Positions 45,075-57,142 of a stretch of DNA of 64,000 bases are shown here, piece by piece; position 1 is the stretch's first letter, and the number at the start of each line of letters is the position of its first letter. This DNA is from Cystobasidiopsis lactophilus (Eukaryota > Basidiomycota > Agaricostilbomycetes > Agaricostilbales > Chionosphaeraceae). The stretch covers positions 1,426,001-1,490,000 of the forward strand of contig BCIO01000002.1 of the NCBI GenBank assembly GCA_001599975.1. Reading direction: 5' to 3'. A program made the position numbers and the translations under genes. The notes beneath the pieces are model-generated. The model saw only the letters and a list, made by a program, of their open reading frames with translations. It was not told the origin of the DNA and made no database searches.

Positions 45075-48000
45075 ATGGCTCAACAGCCTCAGCGCCCGCC
45101 GCAGCAGCCGATGCGATATGGCCAAGAGTCGTATGCGCACACTCCGCCTGGCCAGCCGGACAACCCGTTCGGGCAACGGGGTGCCTTCAACGATGGCCAG
45201 AGCGAAGATGAATACTCGCTTAAGAACGACAACTACTCGCGTGAGTGCTGCTTCCCGCCCGGCGCCTAGAGGGATCGCCCAGCTTATGCCGAGGGCGCAT
45301 GAAAAACAGGCGATGTCAAGGGCGGCGCTGACAAGGGCGTCTACATGCGCGGCGGTTACGGTGCACCCTCGTCGGAGTCGCTCATGCAGAACGCCAGGGG
45401 CTACTCGGGCGCCTCGACTCCCATCGACGCGACTTTGCACTCGAGGCTTCGGGAGACGTACCCAGCGTGGGCCACGGACCGCAACATCCCTCTCTCCAAG
45501 GAGGAGATTGAAGACATCTTTGTCGACCTGGCCAACAAGTTTGGCTTCCAGCGCGACTCGATGCGCAACATGTACGACCACTTTATGATCCAGCTCGACT
45601 CCCGCGCCTCTCGCATGGCCCCCAACCAGGCCCTGCTCACCCTGCACGCCGACTACATTGGCGGCGAGCACGCCAACTACCGCAAATGGTACTTTGCCGC
45701 CCAGCTCGACCTCGACGACGCGATCGGCTCGGCGCAGAGCATGGGCCCAGCCGCCCGCCTCGCTCGCCGGGCCACCCGCAGCAAGAAGCAAGGGCCCGTT
45801 TCGCAAGGCGAGCGCAAAGTCGAGTCGGCCTCCCAGCGCTGGCGCCAGGCGATGGCCAACATGTCCCCCTACGACCGCGTCCGCCAGATCGCTCTCTACC
45901 TCCTGTGCTGGGGTGAGGCTGCCCAGGTCCGCTTCACGCCTGAGTGCCTGTGCTTCATCTTCAAGTGCGCCGACGACTACTACCGGTCGCCCGAGTGCCA
46001 GAACCGCATGGAGCCGGTGCCTGAGGGCCTCTACCTCCGCGCCGTCATCCGCCCCCTCTACCGCTTCCTGCGCGACCAGGGCTACGAAGTGCAGGACGGT
46101 GTCTTCTTGCTTAGACGGGAAAGGGACCACGACAAGGTGATCGGCTACGACGACGTGAACCAGCTGTTTTGGTATCCAGAGGGCATCAACCGCATTGTGC
46201 TTAACGACAAGGTGCGTTCGCCCTGCTCCGTTCTCGTTGATGATGGCTGATAGTCCCGATTGCTCCCAGACACGACTGGTGGACGTCCCGCCCGCTCAGC
46301 GGTTCATGAAGTTCGACAAGATCGAATGGCACCGCGCCTTTTTCAAGACCTATTACGAATCGAGGTCCTTCTTCCATTTGCTCGTCAACTTCAACCGCAT
46401 TTGGGTCCTCCACATCTCCGTCTTCTGGTACTACACGGCTTACAACTCGGCTAGCATCTACACCCTGCCCAACGAAAAGAACCCTGCCCACGCTGCGCAG
46501 TGGTCCGCAGTCGCCCTTGGTGGCGGCATCTCCTCCATCATCATGATTGCTGCAACACTGGCCGAGTTCAACTACGTCCCCACAACTTGGAACAACACCT
46601 CGCATTTGATGCGTCGTCTCTTGTTCCTCCTTGTGGTCCTCGCTCTCACTATCGGTCCCTCGGTCTACATCTTTGGCGTGGCGCACCCCACGCCTGAAGA
46701 CGATGCAGCTAACCCGTGGAGTGTACCTGTCATCATCGGCATCGTCCAGTTTGCCATCTCGCTCAGTGCCACAATCTTGTTCTCGGTCGTGCCCTCGGGC
46801 CGCTTGTTTGGCGACCGCGTGGCTGGCAAGGCTCGGAAATACCTCGCCAGCCAAACGTTCACCGCTTCCTACCCCAAGCTTTCCAACCGCGCGCGCTGGG
46901 CGTCTGTTCTGCTCTGGGTCTTGGTCTTTGGCTGCAAGTTCACCGAATCCTACTTCTTCCTCACCCTGTCCTTCAAGAACCCCGTGAGGGCCATGGTCGG
47001 CATGCGCATCCAGAACTGCAACGACAAGCTGTTCGGCAACAGCCTCTGCCGATATCAAGCCAACTTCACCCTGGCGATGATGTTCTTCATGGATCTCGTC
47101 CTCTTCTTCCTCGACACCTTCCTCTGGTACGTCATCTGGAACACTGTCATGTCCATCGCCCGCTCCTTCTCGCTGGGCCTATCCATCTGGACGCCGTGGA
47201 AAGACATCTACACTCGGTAAGTGTCCCTGTTTCTTTGGTCCAGCCTCCTCTGATGCCCATGCGATGATACAGGCTGCCCAAGCGCATCTACGCCAAGCTT
47301 CTGGCCACGTCGGAAATGGAAATCAAGTACAAGCCCAAGGTGTTGGTGTCGCAAATCTGGAACGCGATCATTATTTCGATGTACCGAGAGCACCTGGTGC
47401 GCTTTTTGCCCTCAAATAATGCCGAGCAAGTGCTGATGGTCGAGCAGCTCTCAATCGACCATGTTCAACGGCTGCTTTACCACCAGGTGCCTTCCGAGAA
47501 CGACGGCAAGCGCACACTGAGGGCGCCGGTCTTCTTCATCAGCCAAGACGACCGCGGCATCAAGGCCGAGTTCTTCCCTCACGGCTCCGAAGCTGAACGC
47601 CGCGTCTCGTTCTTCGCCCAGTCCTTGACCACTCCCATTCCGGAGCCGCTGCCGGTCGACGCCATGCCCACCTTCACCGTGCTCACGCCCCACTACTCGG
47701 AGAAGATCCTCCTTTCCCTGCGCGAAATCATTCGCGAAGAGGATCAGAACACGCGCGTCACTTTGCTCGAATACCTCAAGCAGCTGCACCCCATTGAGTG
47801 GGCCAACTTTGTGCGCGACACTAAGATCTTGGCCGAAGAGAGCGCCGTCTTCCCGTCCTACCCCTTTGCGTCTGGCACCGGCAACGACGAGAAGAATGCC
47901 AAGGCGGCAGACGACATCCCGTTCTACACCATTGGTTTCAAATCGGCCGCACCTGAATTCACTCTGCGAACGCGCATTTGGGCCTCGCTTCGCGCGCAGA

Positions 48001-51000
48001 CTCTTTACCGCACCGTGTCCGGCTTCATGAACTACAGCAAGGCCATCAAGCTCCTTTACCGCGTCGAAAACCCGGAAGTCGTCCAAATGTTTGGCGGCAA
48101 CACGGAACGCTTGGAGCGTGAGCTCGAACGCCAGGCCCGCCGCAAATTCCGCTTCGTCATCTCGATGCAACGCTACTCCAAATTCAGCAAGGACGAAATT
48201 GAGAATACCGAGTTCTTGCTGCGCGCCTACCCGGACCTCAACATCGCTTACCTGGACGAGGAGCGCCCACGCAAGGAGGGCGGCGAGCCCCGCATCTTCT
48301 CGGCGCTCATTGACGGCCACTCCGAGATCATGCCTGATGGACGCCGCCGACCCAAGTTCAGGATCGAATTGCCCGGCAACCCCATTCTCGGCGACGGCAA
48401 GTCGGACAACCAGAACCACGCCATCGTCTTCTATCGCGGCGAGTACTTGCAGCTGATCGATGCCAACCAGGACAACGTGCGAGGTCTCTTATTTGCCCTG
48501 CTGCTTGACGCTGAACCCATTCCTTGCAGTATCTCGAAGAGTGCCTCAAAATCCGCAATGTCCTCGGCGAGTTCGAAGAGTTCCACCTGTCCAACCAGAA
48601 CCCATACTCGGCCTCCGGGAAGAATGATTTCTCGAGTGACCCAGTCGCCATTGTGGGCGCTCGAGAATACATCTTCTCGGAGAACATCGGCATCCTCGGC
48701 GACGTGGCTGCAGGCAAGGAACAGACCTTCGGCACGCTCCTGGCTCGTTCGCTCAGCGCTATCGGCGGCAAATTGCACTACGGCCATCCGGATTTCCTCA
48801 ACGCCATTTTCATGACCACGCGCGGTGGTGTGTCGAAGGCGCAAAAGGGGCTGCACTTGAACGAGGACATTTTTGCGGGCATGAATGCTTTCGGAAGAGG
48901 CGGTCGTATTAAGCATACCGAATACTATCAGTGTGGCAAGGTGAGTTGGTTCCTCTTCAGCTTCTCAAAATCCTGGCTCATACGATTTGGGTAGGGACGA
49001 GATCTTGGTTTCGGCACCATCTTGAACTTCCAGACCAAGATTGGCACCGGTATGGGCGAGCAGATGCTCTCAAGAGAGTACTACTACCTCGGCACCCAGC
49101 TCCCCATGGACCGCTTCCTCACTTTTTACTACGGACACCCCGGCTTCCACATCAACAACATCCTCGTCATCTTCTCGGTCAAGGTCTTCACATTCGTCTT
49201 GGTCTTCTTGGGCACCTTGAACGCCAACGTCTCGATCTGCCAATACGACTCATCCGGCAACTACCTCGGCACGCCTCCCGGCTGCTACAATCTGATCCCG
49301 GTGTACGACTGGATCAAGCGCTGCATCATCTCGGTCTTTATCGTCTTTTTCATCGCCTTCTTGCCCTTGGTAGGTCGCTCGACTATTTGCGTGGTGTTGG
49401 TCTAACTGTAAGGGCCCGCCAGTTCTTGCAAGAACTGACCGAGCGTGGTGTCATCCGAGCCGTGATCCGTCTTGGAAAGCATTTCCTGTCGCTCTCGCCC
49501 ATCTTCGAAGTCTTCTCCACTCAGATTCAGGCCCACTCGATCCTCAGCAACTTGACATTTGGCGGAGCCCGGTACATCGCCACCGGCCGTGGTTTTGCCA
49601 CCTCCCGCATCTCCTTCGCCATCCTGTACTCGCGCTTTGCTGGTCCTTCGATCTATATGGGCATGCGCTTGCTGGTTTTGCTGCTTTACGTGACCATGAC
49701 GCTTTGGTGCGTCGTTTCTCTCGTTGGTAGTGCGACCCTGCTTACCCTCATGCAGGCTTCCGCACTTGATTTATTTCTGGGCCTCCATTCTTGGCCTCTG
49801 TCTGGCACCCTTCATTTTCAACCCGCATCAGGTGGGTGGCTTGAGGTCGTTGCCCGCATCCTGCTTACCCGGCGATGCCACAGTTCTCCTTTGGTGACTT
49901 TGTCATTGACTACCGCGAGACACTGCGCTGGTTGTCGAGGGGTAACTCGAGGACTCACGCCAACAGCTGGATCGGCTACTGCCGCTTGACCAGGACGAGA
50001 ATCACCGGTTTCAAGAAGAAGAAGCTCGGTCACCCATCAGAGAAGCTGTCAACCGACGTACCCAGAGCTGGGTGGCGGACGGTGCTTCTTTCAGAAGTAC
50101 TGATCCCACTGTGCTTGGCCGTCTGCTTCGTCATCGCTTACATGTTCGCCAAATCGCGTCAAGAGAAGTCGGTCAACGCTCTGCTCCGCATCGCTATCAT
50201 CTCTTTTGGGCCAATCCTGCTCAACATGATCGTCCTGATTACCCTCTTCTTCATCTCGCTGACCGCCGGCCCGGCCTTGTCAGGTTGCTGCGAGAAGTTT
50301 GCAAGCATCATGGCGGCCATCGCGCACATGTTGTCGGTCATCGGTCTGGTGGCCTTCTTCGAACTTCTGTGGTTCATCGAGGCGTGGGAGATCGCCAACG
50401 CTGTCTTGGGCATGATTGCAGTCATTGCCGTCCAACGCTGCTTCTTCAAGGTGGGTATCTTTTGTTGCTTCCTTTCCCGCGGGCCACCATGAAGTTCTGG
50501 CTATTTTTCATGATAGATTCTCATCGCCATCTTCTTAACGAGAGAGTTCAAGCACGACCAGACCAACAGGGCATGGTGGTCCGGGAAGTGGTGCGCTTTG
50601 CCCCCTCTTTCCTATTGTACCAATCCTCAATCCTGTGGCGCTAGGTACGGCATTGGCATGGGATCCAGCGCATTCTCGCAACCGCCGCGAGAGTTCGTGG
50701 TCAAGATTGTCGAGACATCGCTTTTCGCGGCCGACTTTTTGACGTGAGTCTCTGCTTGCCTTATTTTTATGCATCCAACTGACCACCTACACTTTTAGCA
50801 TGCACTTCCTGCTGTTCTTGGTGTCGGTGAGCCACTTTTCGAGCCGTCTTTGGTCAGAAAGACCTTCCGCTGACCGNTCGTTCAGATCCCGCTGCTCATC
50901 CCGTTCATCGACCGAGCTCATTCGACCATGCTGTTCTGGCTGTCACCGTGAGCTTTCTCACTTGTTGACCTCGTGCAGGTCGCAGAATTTGACCTTGGAC

Positions 51001-51195
51001 GCCGCAAACAGGTCCAAGCAAANCCGCCCGCCGGTGTACAGCTTCCGGCAGATCGCCCAGCGGCGGCGCATCATCGCCAAGTACTCGGTGCTCTACGTGC
51101 TCACGCTGGCCTTCTTCGCCGCCTTGATCGTCCTGCCAGTCGTCTTCCGCAAGAACATCGACGAGACCAACTGCTCCATCTGCAACTCGATCTAA
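45075..51195 (+). CDS. FKS1: 1,3-beta-glucan synthase catalytic subunit FKS1
   Basis: The plasma-membrane enzyme (GT48) that makes the main wall glucan from UDP-glucose under Rho1 control. My model has 14 exons totalling 1,804 codons including the stop: 45075-45240, 45310-46211, 46270-47216, 47273-48476, 48530-48940, 48995-49369, 49423-49706, 49756-49831, 49884-50450, 50517-50590, 50645-50743, 50799-50826, 50886-50947, 50979-51195. Every phase closes. N-terminal motifs include [20 protein letters not shown] and [20 protein letters not shown]. The cytosolic catalytic part has [34 protein letters not shown] and [20 protein letters not shown]. Two clusters of membrane helices flank it. Hot spot 1 reads FLTLSFKNP and hot spot 2 starts DWIKRC. 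Undefined bases at 50877 (intron) and 51023 (codon ANC) affect the last exons. Length is normal. Confidence 0.96.
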
Positions 51196-51439
51196 AGCCC
51201 GATCTTCCTCGCCGCCACTACCTTCTTGGCACCTTCGCCACTCACTTGTGGCAATCGCAAGGGTCGACCTACTTCTTCGTCTTGGTTGCTCAAGGTCGCG
51301 AGGTCTCATCTCTCTCGCCATCAAAACGGACACTTTGCTCCTACCACATCACATTCATTGGCTTTTGTCCATTAGAGGCCGCTTTCCCCTTTCATATCTC
51401 TCCACATCCATGTAATTGATGACCCTTTCAAGTTCCAAT
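50799..51439 (+). repeat. Direct repeat copy A: 3' end of FKS1
   Basis: 641 bases that recur at 54481-55121 with no indel (constant offset 3,682). Differences seen are G/A at 50821 and N/T at 51023; both copies show N at the equivalent site 50877. The repeat begins exactly at the first base of FKS1 exon 12 and ends about 244 bases after the stop codon. Confidence 0.95.
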
Positions 51440-51633
51440 CACGCGGTGGCGAATAAGCTCGGCTGGGGCGGGTCAAGCAGGGTTGACCCCGACCTGCGCC
51501 GCGCTCGGGTTGAACGAATCGTTTTTCGATTTCTTCTCGATATCAGCTCCTCCTGAGATCATAGCAGCCGTCCGAAGGCGCTTGCCCGCTCCCATCAAGT
51601 CGATTCACTCTGAGTCGCCTCCGTCGGTCGACA

Positions 51634-52624
51634 ATGTCGTCTTCCAAGCCCACCCTGATTTTCATCCCTGGAGCTTGGCACAAGCCCTCGTGCTACGACA
51701 AGCTGATTGCCATCCTCGATTCGCAATACCATCTGAAGTGCCTGAAAGTGACGCTTGCTTCGACGTCCGACAACCGCGACGCCACATTTTTGGACGATCT
51801 GACCAACGCCCGCCGAGTCATCGAAGGCGAGATTACTCAAGGACGCGACTGCGTAGTAATCGCACACTCTTATGGCGGGATGGTCGGCAACAGCGCCATC
51901 AAGGGGTTTGCTCGATCTGCTGCGACTCCGTCGACCTCTGGGACCTGCATTGGCTTGATTCTCATTGCGTCGGGATTCACTTTGACTGGTAAGCTGGGCT
52001 CCTGTAATCCAAGTATCTTGTCTGAGTCAAGCTCTTCTAGGCGTGGCCTTTATGGATCCACTGTTCGGACGGCCACCCCCGGCTTGGAAAGCCAACTGGG
52101 AGACCGGCTTCGCAGAGCTCGTCGTTTCACCAATCGAAGTCTTCTACCACGATGTGCCGGCCGATGACGCGGCGCTGGCCGTTGCGCAACTGACCAACCA
52201 AAGCCTGAAAGCGCTGTTCGAGGGCGGTGAACATGCGTACGCAGGATGGCAAGAGGTGCCAGCCTGGTACATTGGCACTGTCGAGGACCGAGGCCTGCCT
52301 GTTGCCGTTCAGCGCATGACCGTGGGCGTGGCAAGGCAGCTCGGTGGCAACGTCGAGCATCGCGAGCTGCAGACCAGCCATTCGCCTTTTCTCAGCAAGC
52401 CGGGCCTGGTGGCGGAAATTGTTGCCGAGGCGGTCGCTTCGTTCACTGGCGAAGGCGTCAATAGTGCTGAAAAGAACGACGTGGTCACGCCGGCAGTCAA
52501 GCTATTCCACCCCGGGACCTGGTTCCGATTCGGCCTGCCATTGGCCTTTGGACGGTTTCTCGGCTGCGGCTTCTTGCTTTATGGAGGTGTTAGCCGATTG
52601 TTCAGGGCTGTGTTGCGACGCTGA
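51634..52624 (+). CDS. Alpha/beta hydrolase
   Basis: It begins MSSSKPTLIFIPGAWHKPSC, with the oxyanion-hole region IPGAWH. The nucleophile elbow is VVIAHSYGGMVG (Ser), and the family histidine is in ELQTSHSPFLSKPGLVAEIV; the acid lies between. This is the EstC/pyrethroid-hydrolase-like subgroup that acts on small esters or lactones. An intron at about 51989-52041 joins GFTLTG to VAFMDPLFG. A C-terminal hydrophobic segment (FRFGLPLAFGRFLGCGFLLY GG) may anchor it in a membrane. The gene lies between the two copies of the FKS1 repeat. The substrate is unknown. Confidence 0.85.
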
Positions 52625-53388
52625 GCAACCTTGTAAAGCTCACGGTCGAGCTGTGGCATCCTTATCTTGAATCCCTGGATTATCAACTGGACTGGTCGTT
52701 CGACTCGCCCAACCGATCTTCGGGGCCAATGCCTACACTGAGGTCTGCTGCTTTGTTTGGCCATGCTCGAGCTTGTTCGTGTTTGCTTCTTGTTCCTGAC
52801 AGCTCCGGTGCGATTCGATTTCTCGCTGTCCGCGCTTCGGCCGCCCTAACCAAACTTTCACTTCCCGCAACAACGCCTTGTACCAGACTGAGCAGACAAC
52901 AAGGGAACGACTGTTCATTACTGTGTCGAAGATCTCTGACGTTTTGCCCTCTGGCCTCGTTGGACCGGCTTGATGAGCTTGACAACATTGCGCGGCACGA
53001 CTTTTTCTGCCGTACCTTCACAACTAGAGGTATTGTGGCTAAGTAGTCTGCGCCGGATTGGAGCCGACACGATTCCAAATTGCCGTGCGCAGAATCGCGA
53101 CGGACAACTTCTTTCCGCGGAGCGCGGAACGGAATGCGGACTGAACCTCTTGCCCTGCAACCACGACTAGTTTTTTGGGCCGGTGTGAGTAACATTTTGT
53201 TCTCCTACCAGACCAGGCCTTGACTCATAGGCTCGTGCGGCAGATCTCCACCCTTCATTCTGTCCTCGATTCATCACGCTTAGAAGCTTGTCAGTCCTCC
53301 TTAAAGGCCTTCTAGGCATGCCTGCTAAAGGATAACAAGGTGCTAAAGACTTACGCTTGGTTGTTTAGACCTTCGCTGCTCTCACGAA
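52625..53388. other. Intergenic region
   Basis: About 760 bases. A minus-strand open frame at 52683-53195 (170 codons) is rich in Arg and Ser with no recognised motif, and I judge it chance. Nothing else is supported. Confidence 0.45.
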
Positions 53389-53937
53389 ATGTCGTCGCCA
53401 CCGTTGCCTGCAACCTTCGCCGAAATGTCCGACGCCGATATCAAGAGCTACCTTCAAGCCCGCACCTATCTGCGCCAGGGAAATGCTCTCCTCGCCGCGG
53501 TCATCGGTGGTGCCTTCCAGGCGGGTTTTGGTGTGCTCAACCAATTGCAAGTCTCTGGTCCCTCTGGGGATCAACACTGGGCCAGCCTGGTCACTGTGTG
53601 CACCACTCTTGGTGCGATGATTACGGCGTACGAAGCCCACCACTTTCACCAATCTACCCTAGCATACCTGGATCTCCGAGAGAAAGCTCGAGTGGACTTG
53701 CGCGGCGATCTGGCTCAACTCTTGGACCTATTGCCTCTCTTGGGCAACACTCGCCGGTCAGGAACATCAGACCCTGAACAGCAGTGCGAGGCCTACCGCA
53801 TCAGGCTGGTCGAGTGGCGCGTGCTCTTCACCTGCCTGCCGAAGGTAGAAACCGAAGCGATGGTCCGACTTCGCCCCGACGGAATTCTATTCCTTACAAA
53901 CAGACTTTCAACCTTTGCTTACGGTCTTTCGAGTTGA
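53389..53937 (+). CDS. Small membrane protein of unknown function
   Basis: An intronless frame of 182 codons: MSSPPLPATFAEMSDADIKS, then YLQARTYLRQGNALLAAVIG. Two hydrophobic segments (NALLAAVIGGAFQAGFGVLN and HWASLVTVCTTLGAMITAYE) fit a membrane hairpin. The C-terminal half is soluble, with ARVDLRGDLAQLLDLLPLLG and a Trp/Arg-rich end. It has no signal peptide. Related small four-exon or intronless DUF proteins occur in basidiomycetes, but I cannot name this one. It lies between the two FKS1 repeat copies. Confidence 0.5.
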   Translation: MSSPPLPATFAEMSDADIKSYLQARTYLRQGNALLAAVIGGAFQAGFGVLNQLQVSGPSGDQHWASLVTVCTTLGAMITAYEAHHFHQSTLAYLDLREKARVDLRGDLAQLLDLLPLLGNTRRSGTSDPEQQCEAYRIRLVEWRVLFTCLPKVETEAMVRLRPDGILFLTNRLSTFAYGLSS

Positions 53938-54480
53938 GAGTTGCGACATTGAAACAGCGAGGCCTGCTGCGTCCGACCTTCTTGGTTGGTGTGGAACACC
54001 TACCTTGAGTAGTACGGCGACATTCATCGCCCTTATACGGGATTCGGAGCTCACTTCCCATCTCGATAGACCGTTAGCGTCCAGCCTGACGGGCACTGGG
54101 TGCTTTCTTGCTCCCGATCGCTTTCTGTTCTCTAAGTGCCGTTCTTTTTCCTGCTCTGCTCTATCTTGCCCTTTGTCCCTATCCTAAATTGAATTCCTTG
54201 CTTCCTCTTCATTTAAATTCTTTGTTGCGTTTGTGGTGCTGCTTCTAGCTGAGCGCTTCGGTCTATGTTTCGAAAATTTGGCACTGGTTGAAAACGCCAT
54301 CCACACGACTTCCCCTCCCCATCTTATCCAAACATGGAGAATAGCTCATTTTTTGTGCATCTTTTTAGTGGCACACATTGGCCAGCGGGGACAATGACTC
54401 GATTCGAGCACACACTTGGCGAGACGAGTGAGCGACCTTCCTTCCCGGACTGCTTCAGAGAGCTCCCAGAGCATCCTTAT
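53938..54480. other. Intergenic region before the FKS1 fragment
   Basis: 540 bases, rich in T and C between 54120 and 54320. No gene is supported. There is no FKS1 coding sequence here, so the downstream copy lacks its upstream exons. Confidence 0.5.
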
Positions 54481-54877
54481 CATGCACTTCCTGCTGTTCT
54501 TGATGTCGGTGAGCCACTTTTCGAGCCGTCTTTGGTCAGAAAGACCTTCCGCTGACCGNTCGTTCAGATCCCGCTGCTCATCCCGTTCATCGACCGAGCT
54601 CATTCGACCATGCTGTTCTGGCTGTCACCGTGAGCTTTCTCACTTGTTGACCTCGTGCAGGTCGCAGAATTTGACCTTGGACGCCGCAAACAGGTCCAAG
54701 CAAATCCGCCCGCCGGTGTACAGCTTCCGGCAGATCGCCCAGCGGCGGCGCATCATCGCCAAGTACTCGGTGCTCTACGTGCTCACGCTGGCCTTCTTCG
54801 CCGCCTTGATCGTCCTGCCAGTCGTCTTCCGCAAGAACATCGACGAGACCAACTGCTCCATCTGCAACTCGATCTAA
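54481..54877 (+). pseudogene. FKS1 C-terminal fragment without upstream exons
   Basis: The last three FKS1 exons with their introns (equivalent to 50799-51195), ending in [20 protein letters not shown] and [16 protein letters not shown]. Nothing resembling earlier FKS1 exons lies upstream, so it cannot encode a synthase. Retained introns show that it arose from DNA, not from a spliced transcript. It is either a true segmental copy or an assembly duplicate. Confidence 0.85.
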
Positions 54878-55121
54878 AGCCCGATCTTCCTCGCCGCCAC
54901 TACCTTCTTGGCACCTTCGCCACTCACTTGTGGCAATCGCAAGGGTCGACCTACTTCTTCGTCTTGGTTGCTCAAGGTCGCGAGGTCTCATCTCTCTCGC
55001 CATCAAAACGGACACTTTGCTCCTACCACATCACATTCATTGGCTTTTGTCCATTAGAGGCCGCTTTCCCCTTTCATATCTCTCCACATCCATGTAATTG
55101 ATGACCCTTTCAAGTTCCAAT
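54481..55121 (+). repeat. Direct repeat copy B: 3' end of FKS1
   Basis: The second copy of the 641-base repeat. After its end the two flanks stay weakly alike for about 25 bases (GTGGCGA-ATAA-GCTCGG-TGG pattern) and then diverge. Has T where copy A has N at 51023. Confidence 0.95.
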
Positions 55122-55211
55122 GACAATGTGGCGAGATAAAGGCTCGGTTGGAACTTGACCCTCTCGAGAAGACAGGAATATCAAAATGCTATTCATACAA
55201 TGAGTCTAAGT

Positions 55212-57039
55212 CTAGGAAGTAGCAGCCGCAGCAGCCTTCTTCTTCTTGCCTCCCGACTTCTTGGCCGATACCGCGGGCGTGACGAGGGCGTCCTTGCTCT
55301 GGTTGGCGGCCAGCGTGACGGCGGCGTCCTCCTCCTCCTTCTTGACCTGGTGGTAGAGGGCCTCCTTGGCCGCGTCGTCCTCCTGCTTCTGGACCATGCC
55401 GGCCAAGAGCTGGTTGATGTCTGGCCGGAGGATGAACTTTTTCGTCGCCTGGCCCATGATGTACAAGCCCGGCTCGTGCTTGGTGAAGCCGTACTGGTCG
55501 TCGATGGGCTCGGTGACTTGCATGCCGATCTCTTGCAAGAACGAAGTCGGCGCTCCCGGCAGCACCTTTTGTCGGCATCTTCAGTTTTGTTTCTCAAGAG
55601 AGAAAAAAGGGAAAGCGTTGGGACTCACATCGTACCGCAGCTTGTCCTTGCCCTTTCCCAAGACCACCTTGACCTGCCCGTTCTGGTATACCTTGAGCTT
55701 GCCGATGACGCCGTCGAAGGCGAGCTCGCTCAGGTCCCTCGTCTCGCGGCCGCCGCTCTTGCCCCACCCCTGCCACTTGCCAGGCACATAAGCGGGCACT
55801 TTAGCCTTGTTGACGTCGGCCGGCTTGACGTCCTTCTTCTCGTCCTCGTCGATGTCCATGAGGTCGATGGGCTGGGTAGGGGGCAGGGCGTTGGGCTTGA
55901 ACCTGGGGAAGAGCCTGGGGAACTGGAAGACGTAGAGCTGCTCCTGGTCCGGCGGGGGCTCGAGGAAGCCGGCCTCGACCCGCTCGTTCTTGACGACCAG
56001 AGGCTTGGGCTTCTCCCCTTCGTCCAGGTCAGGCGAGGTGGGGCGGGAGAGGGAGTTGGAGAGGGTGGCGCGGGCCAACAGGCTGGACTCTGCCTCTTCA
56101 AAGTCGGGGTCTTCTTTGATCTTGGGAATGGCCGAGGTCGAGCGGGAGTCGACGAGGATGGGCTCGACGGCGGAGAGCATCTGCTCCTGCACCTCGCCCA
56201 GCACCTGCCCCCGGTCTTTGGGCAGGGTCAAAGGGGCCATGGGGTGTTCTAGCCGGATGTCGCACAGGTCAGAGGTGGCCAGCTTGCCCTTGGACAGGGC
56301 GACGGACGCGTCCTCGTCGGCGTCCGGCCCGAGGTCGTCTTCGTCGGAGGAAGGGTAGAACAGCTGGTCGCCAATCTTGACCGCCGCCCCGTCGTCCTTC
56401 CCACTTGTCCCCGATTTGGAGGCTCCAGAAGCAGAACCGCCGCCGCCGCCACCGCTGGCTCGGGCGAGCTTGGCCTTTTCTGTGAAAGTCCCTCGCAATT
56501 TAAGACCAAAAGGGGGGAAGCAAAGACAGAGTGTGTTCCACTCACCTGCAGAAGGCGCGGCGCCATAAGCGAACACGCCGGAAGCGGTCTGCTCTTGCTG
56601 CACCCGACCTCGACCCCTGCCCCGGCCTCTTGGTTGGCCCAAATCAGCATTCCCATTGTCCTGTCCAAACCCTTAGTTAAGCAACAACACGAGATGCCTT
56701 GGTAGAATGGGACGAACCAAAGACAAGCTTCACAGCGAACGGCTCATTGAGCACTTGAAATAATTTGTAAATGAAGAACGCTCACTCTTCCAGCTTGGGC
56801 TTGCGCCTGACCATGGACGGCGTGAACTTCATCGCCGGCTTGTCCTTCCTCGTGTAGTCCGACTTGCGCAACAACGCGGCCACCGATGAACTCGAACTCG
56901 AAGCAGACGAGGGCCCAGCAGCGACGGGGGCGACCGAGCCAAACCTGGCCGCCGCTGCTGCTGTTGTTGGCGTGTCTGTTGTAGATGTGCTGGGCAGGGG
57001 AGAGCCTCGCCCTCGGCCTCGACCCCGAGAAGGCTGCAT
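55212..57039 (-). CDS. RPC53: RNA polymerase III subunit RPC4 (RPC53)
   Basis: Rpc53 forms a TFIIF-like pair with Rpc37 and acts in Pol III termination and reinitiation. The start at 57039 gives MQPSRGRGRGRGSPLPSTST; a basic segment (DYTRKDKPAMKFTPSMVRRK) follows, typical of Rpc4 N-termini. A second GR-rich exon (GQPRGRGRGRGRVQQEQTAS) leads to an acidic middle part. The conserved C-terminal domain has PLTLPKDRGQ, LYVFQFPRLFPRFKPNALPP, FDGVIGKLKVYQNGQVKVVL, and after an intron VLPGAPTSFLQEIGMQVTEP and FILRPDINQLLAGM, the family signature. A Lys/Ala-rich tail ends at 55212. The intron between 56786 and about 56670 does not join in phase in my reading, so that junction is uncertain. Confidence 0.9.
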
Positions 57040-57142
57040 CTTTGAATGACGGTGCGGAAGCAAGAAGCGACTCGGACTCGAATTTTCTTGGACGCATTCC
57101 GCCACCCACGCAGAACTTGTGACTTTGAAGTTTGTTTGTGTA
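57040..57142. promoter_or_regulatory. Short bidirectional promoter, RPC53/FAP1
   Basis: Only 103 bases separate the RPC53 start (57039, minus) from the FAP1 start (57143, plus), so the two genes must share one core promoter region or have overlapping leaders. No TATA box is present. Confidence 0.6.

Noticed and set aside
45054-46130. 358-codon minus-strand ORF inside FKS1
   Set aside because: Antisense shadow of FKS1 exons 1-2; the frame is open because of codon bias in the real gene.
52683-53195. 170-codon minus-strand ORF
   Set aside because: Arg/Ser-rich composition without motif, and not near a plausible promoter.
54481-55121. FKS1 copy as a retroposed gene
   Set aside because: Introns are kept and no poly-A tract or target-site duplication is seen, so RNA-based copying is unlikely.
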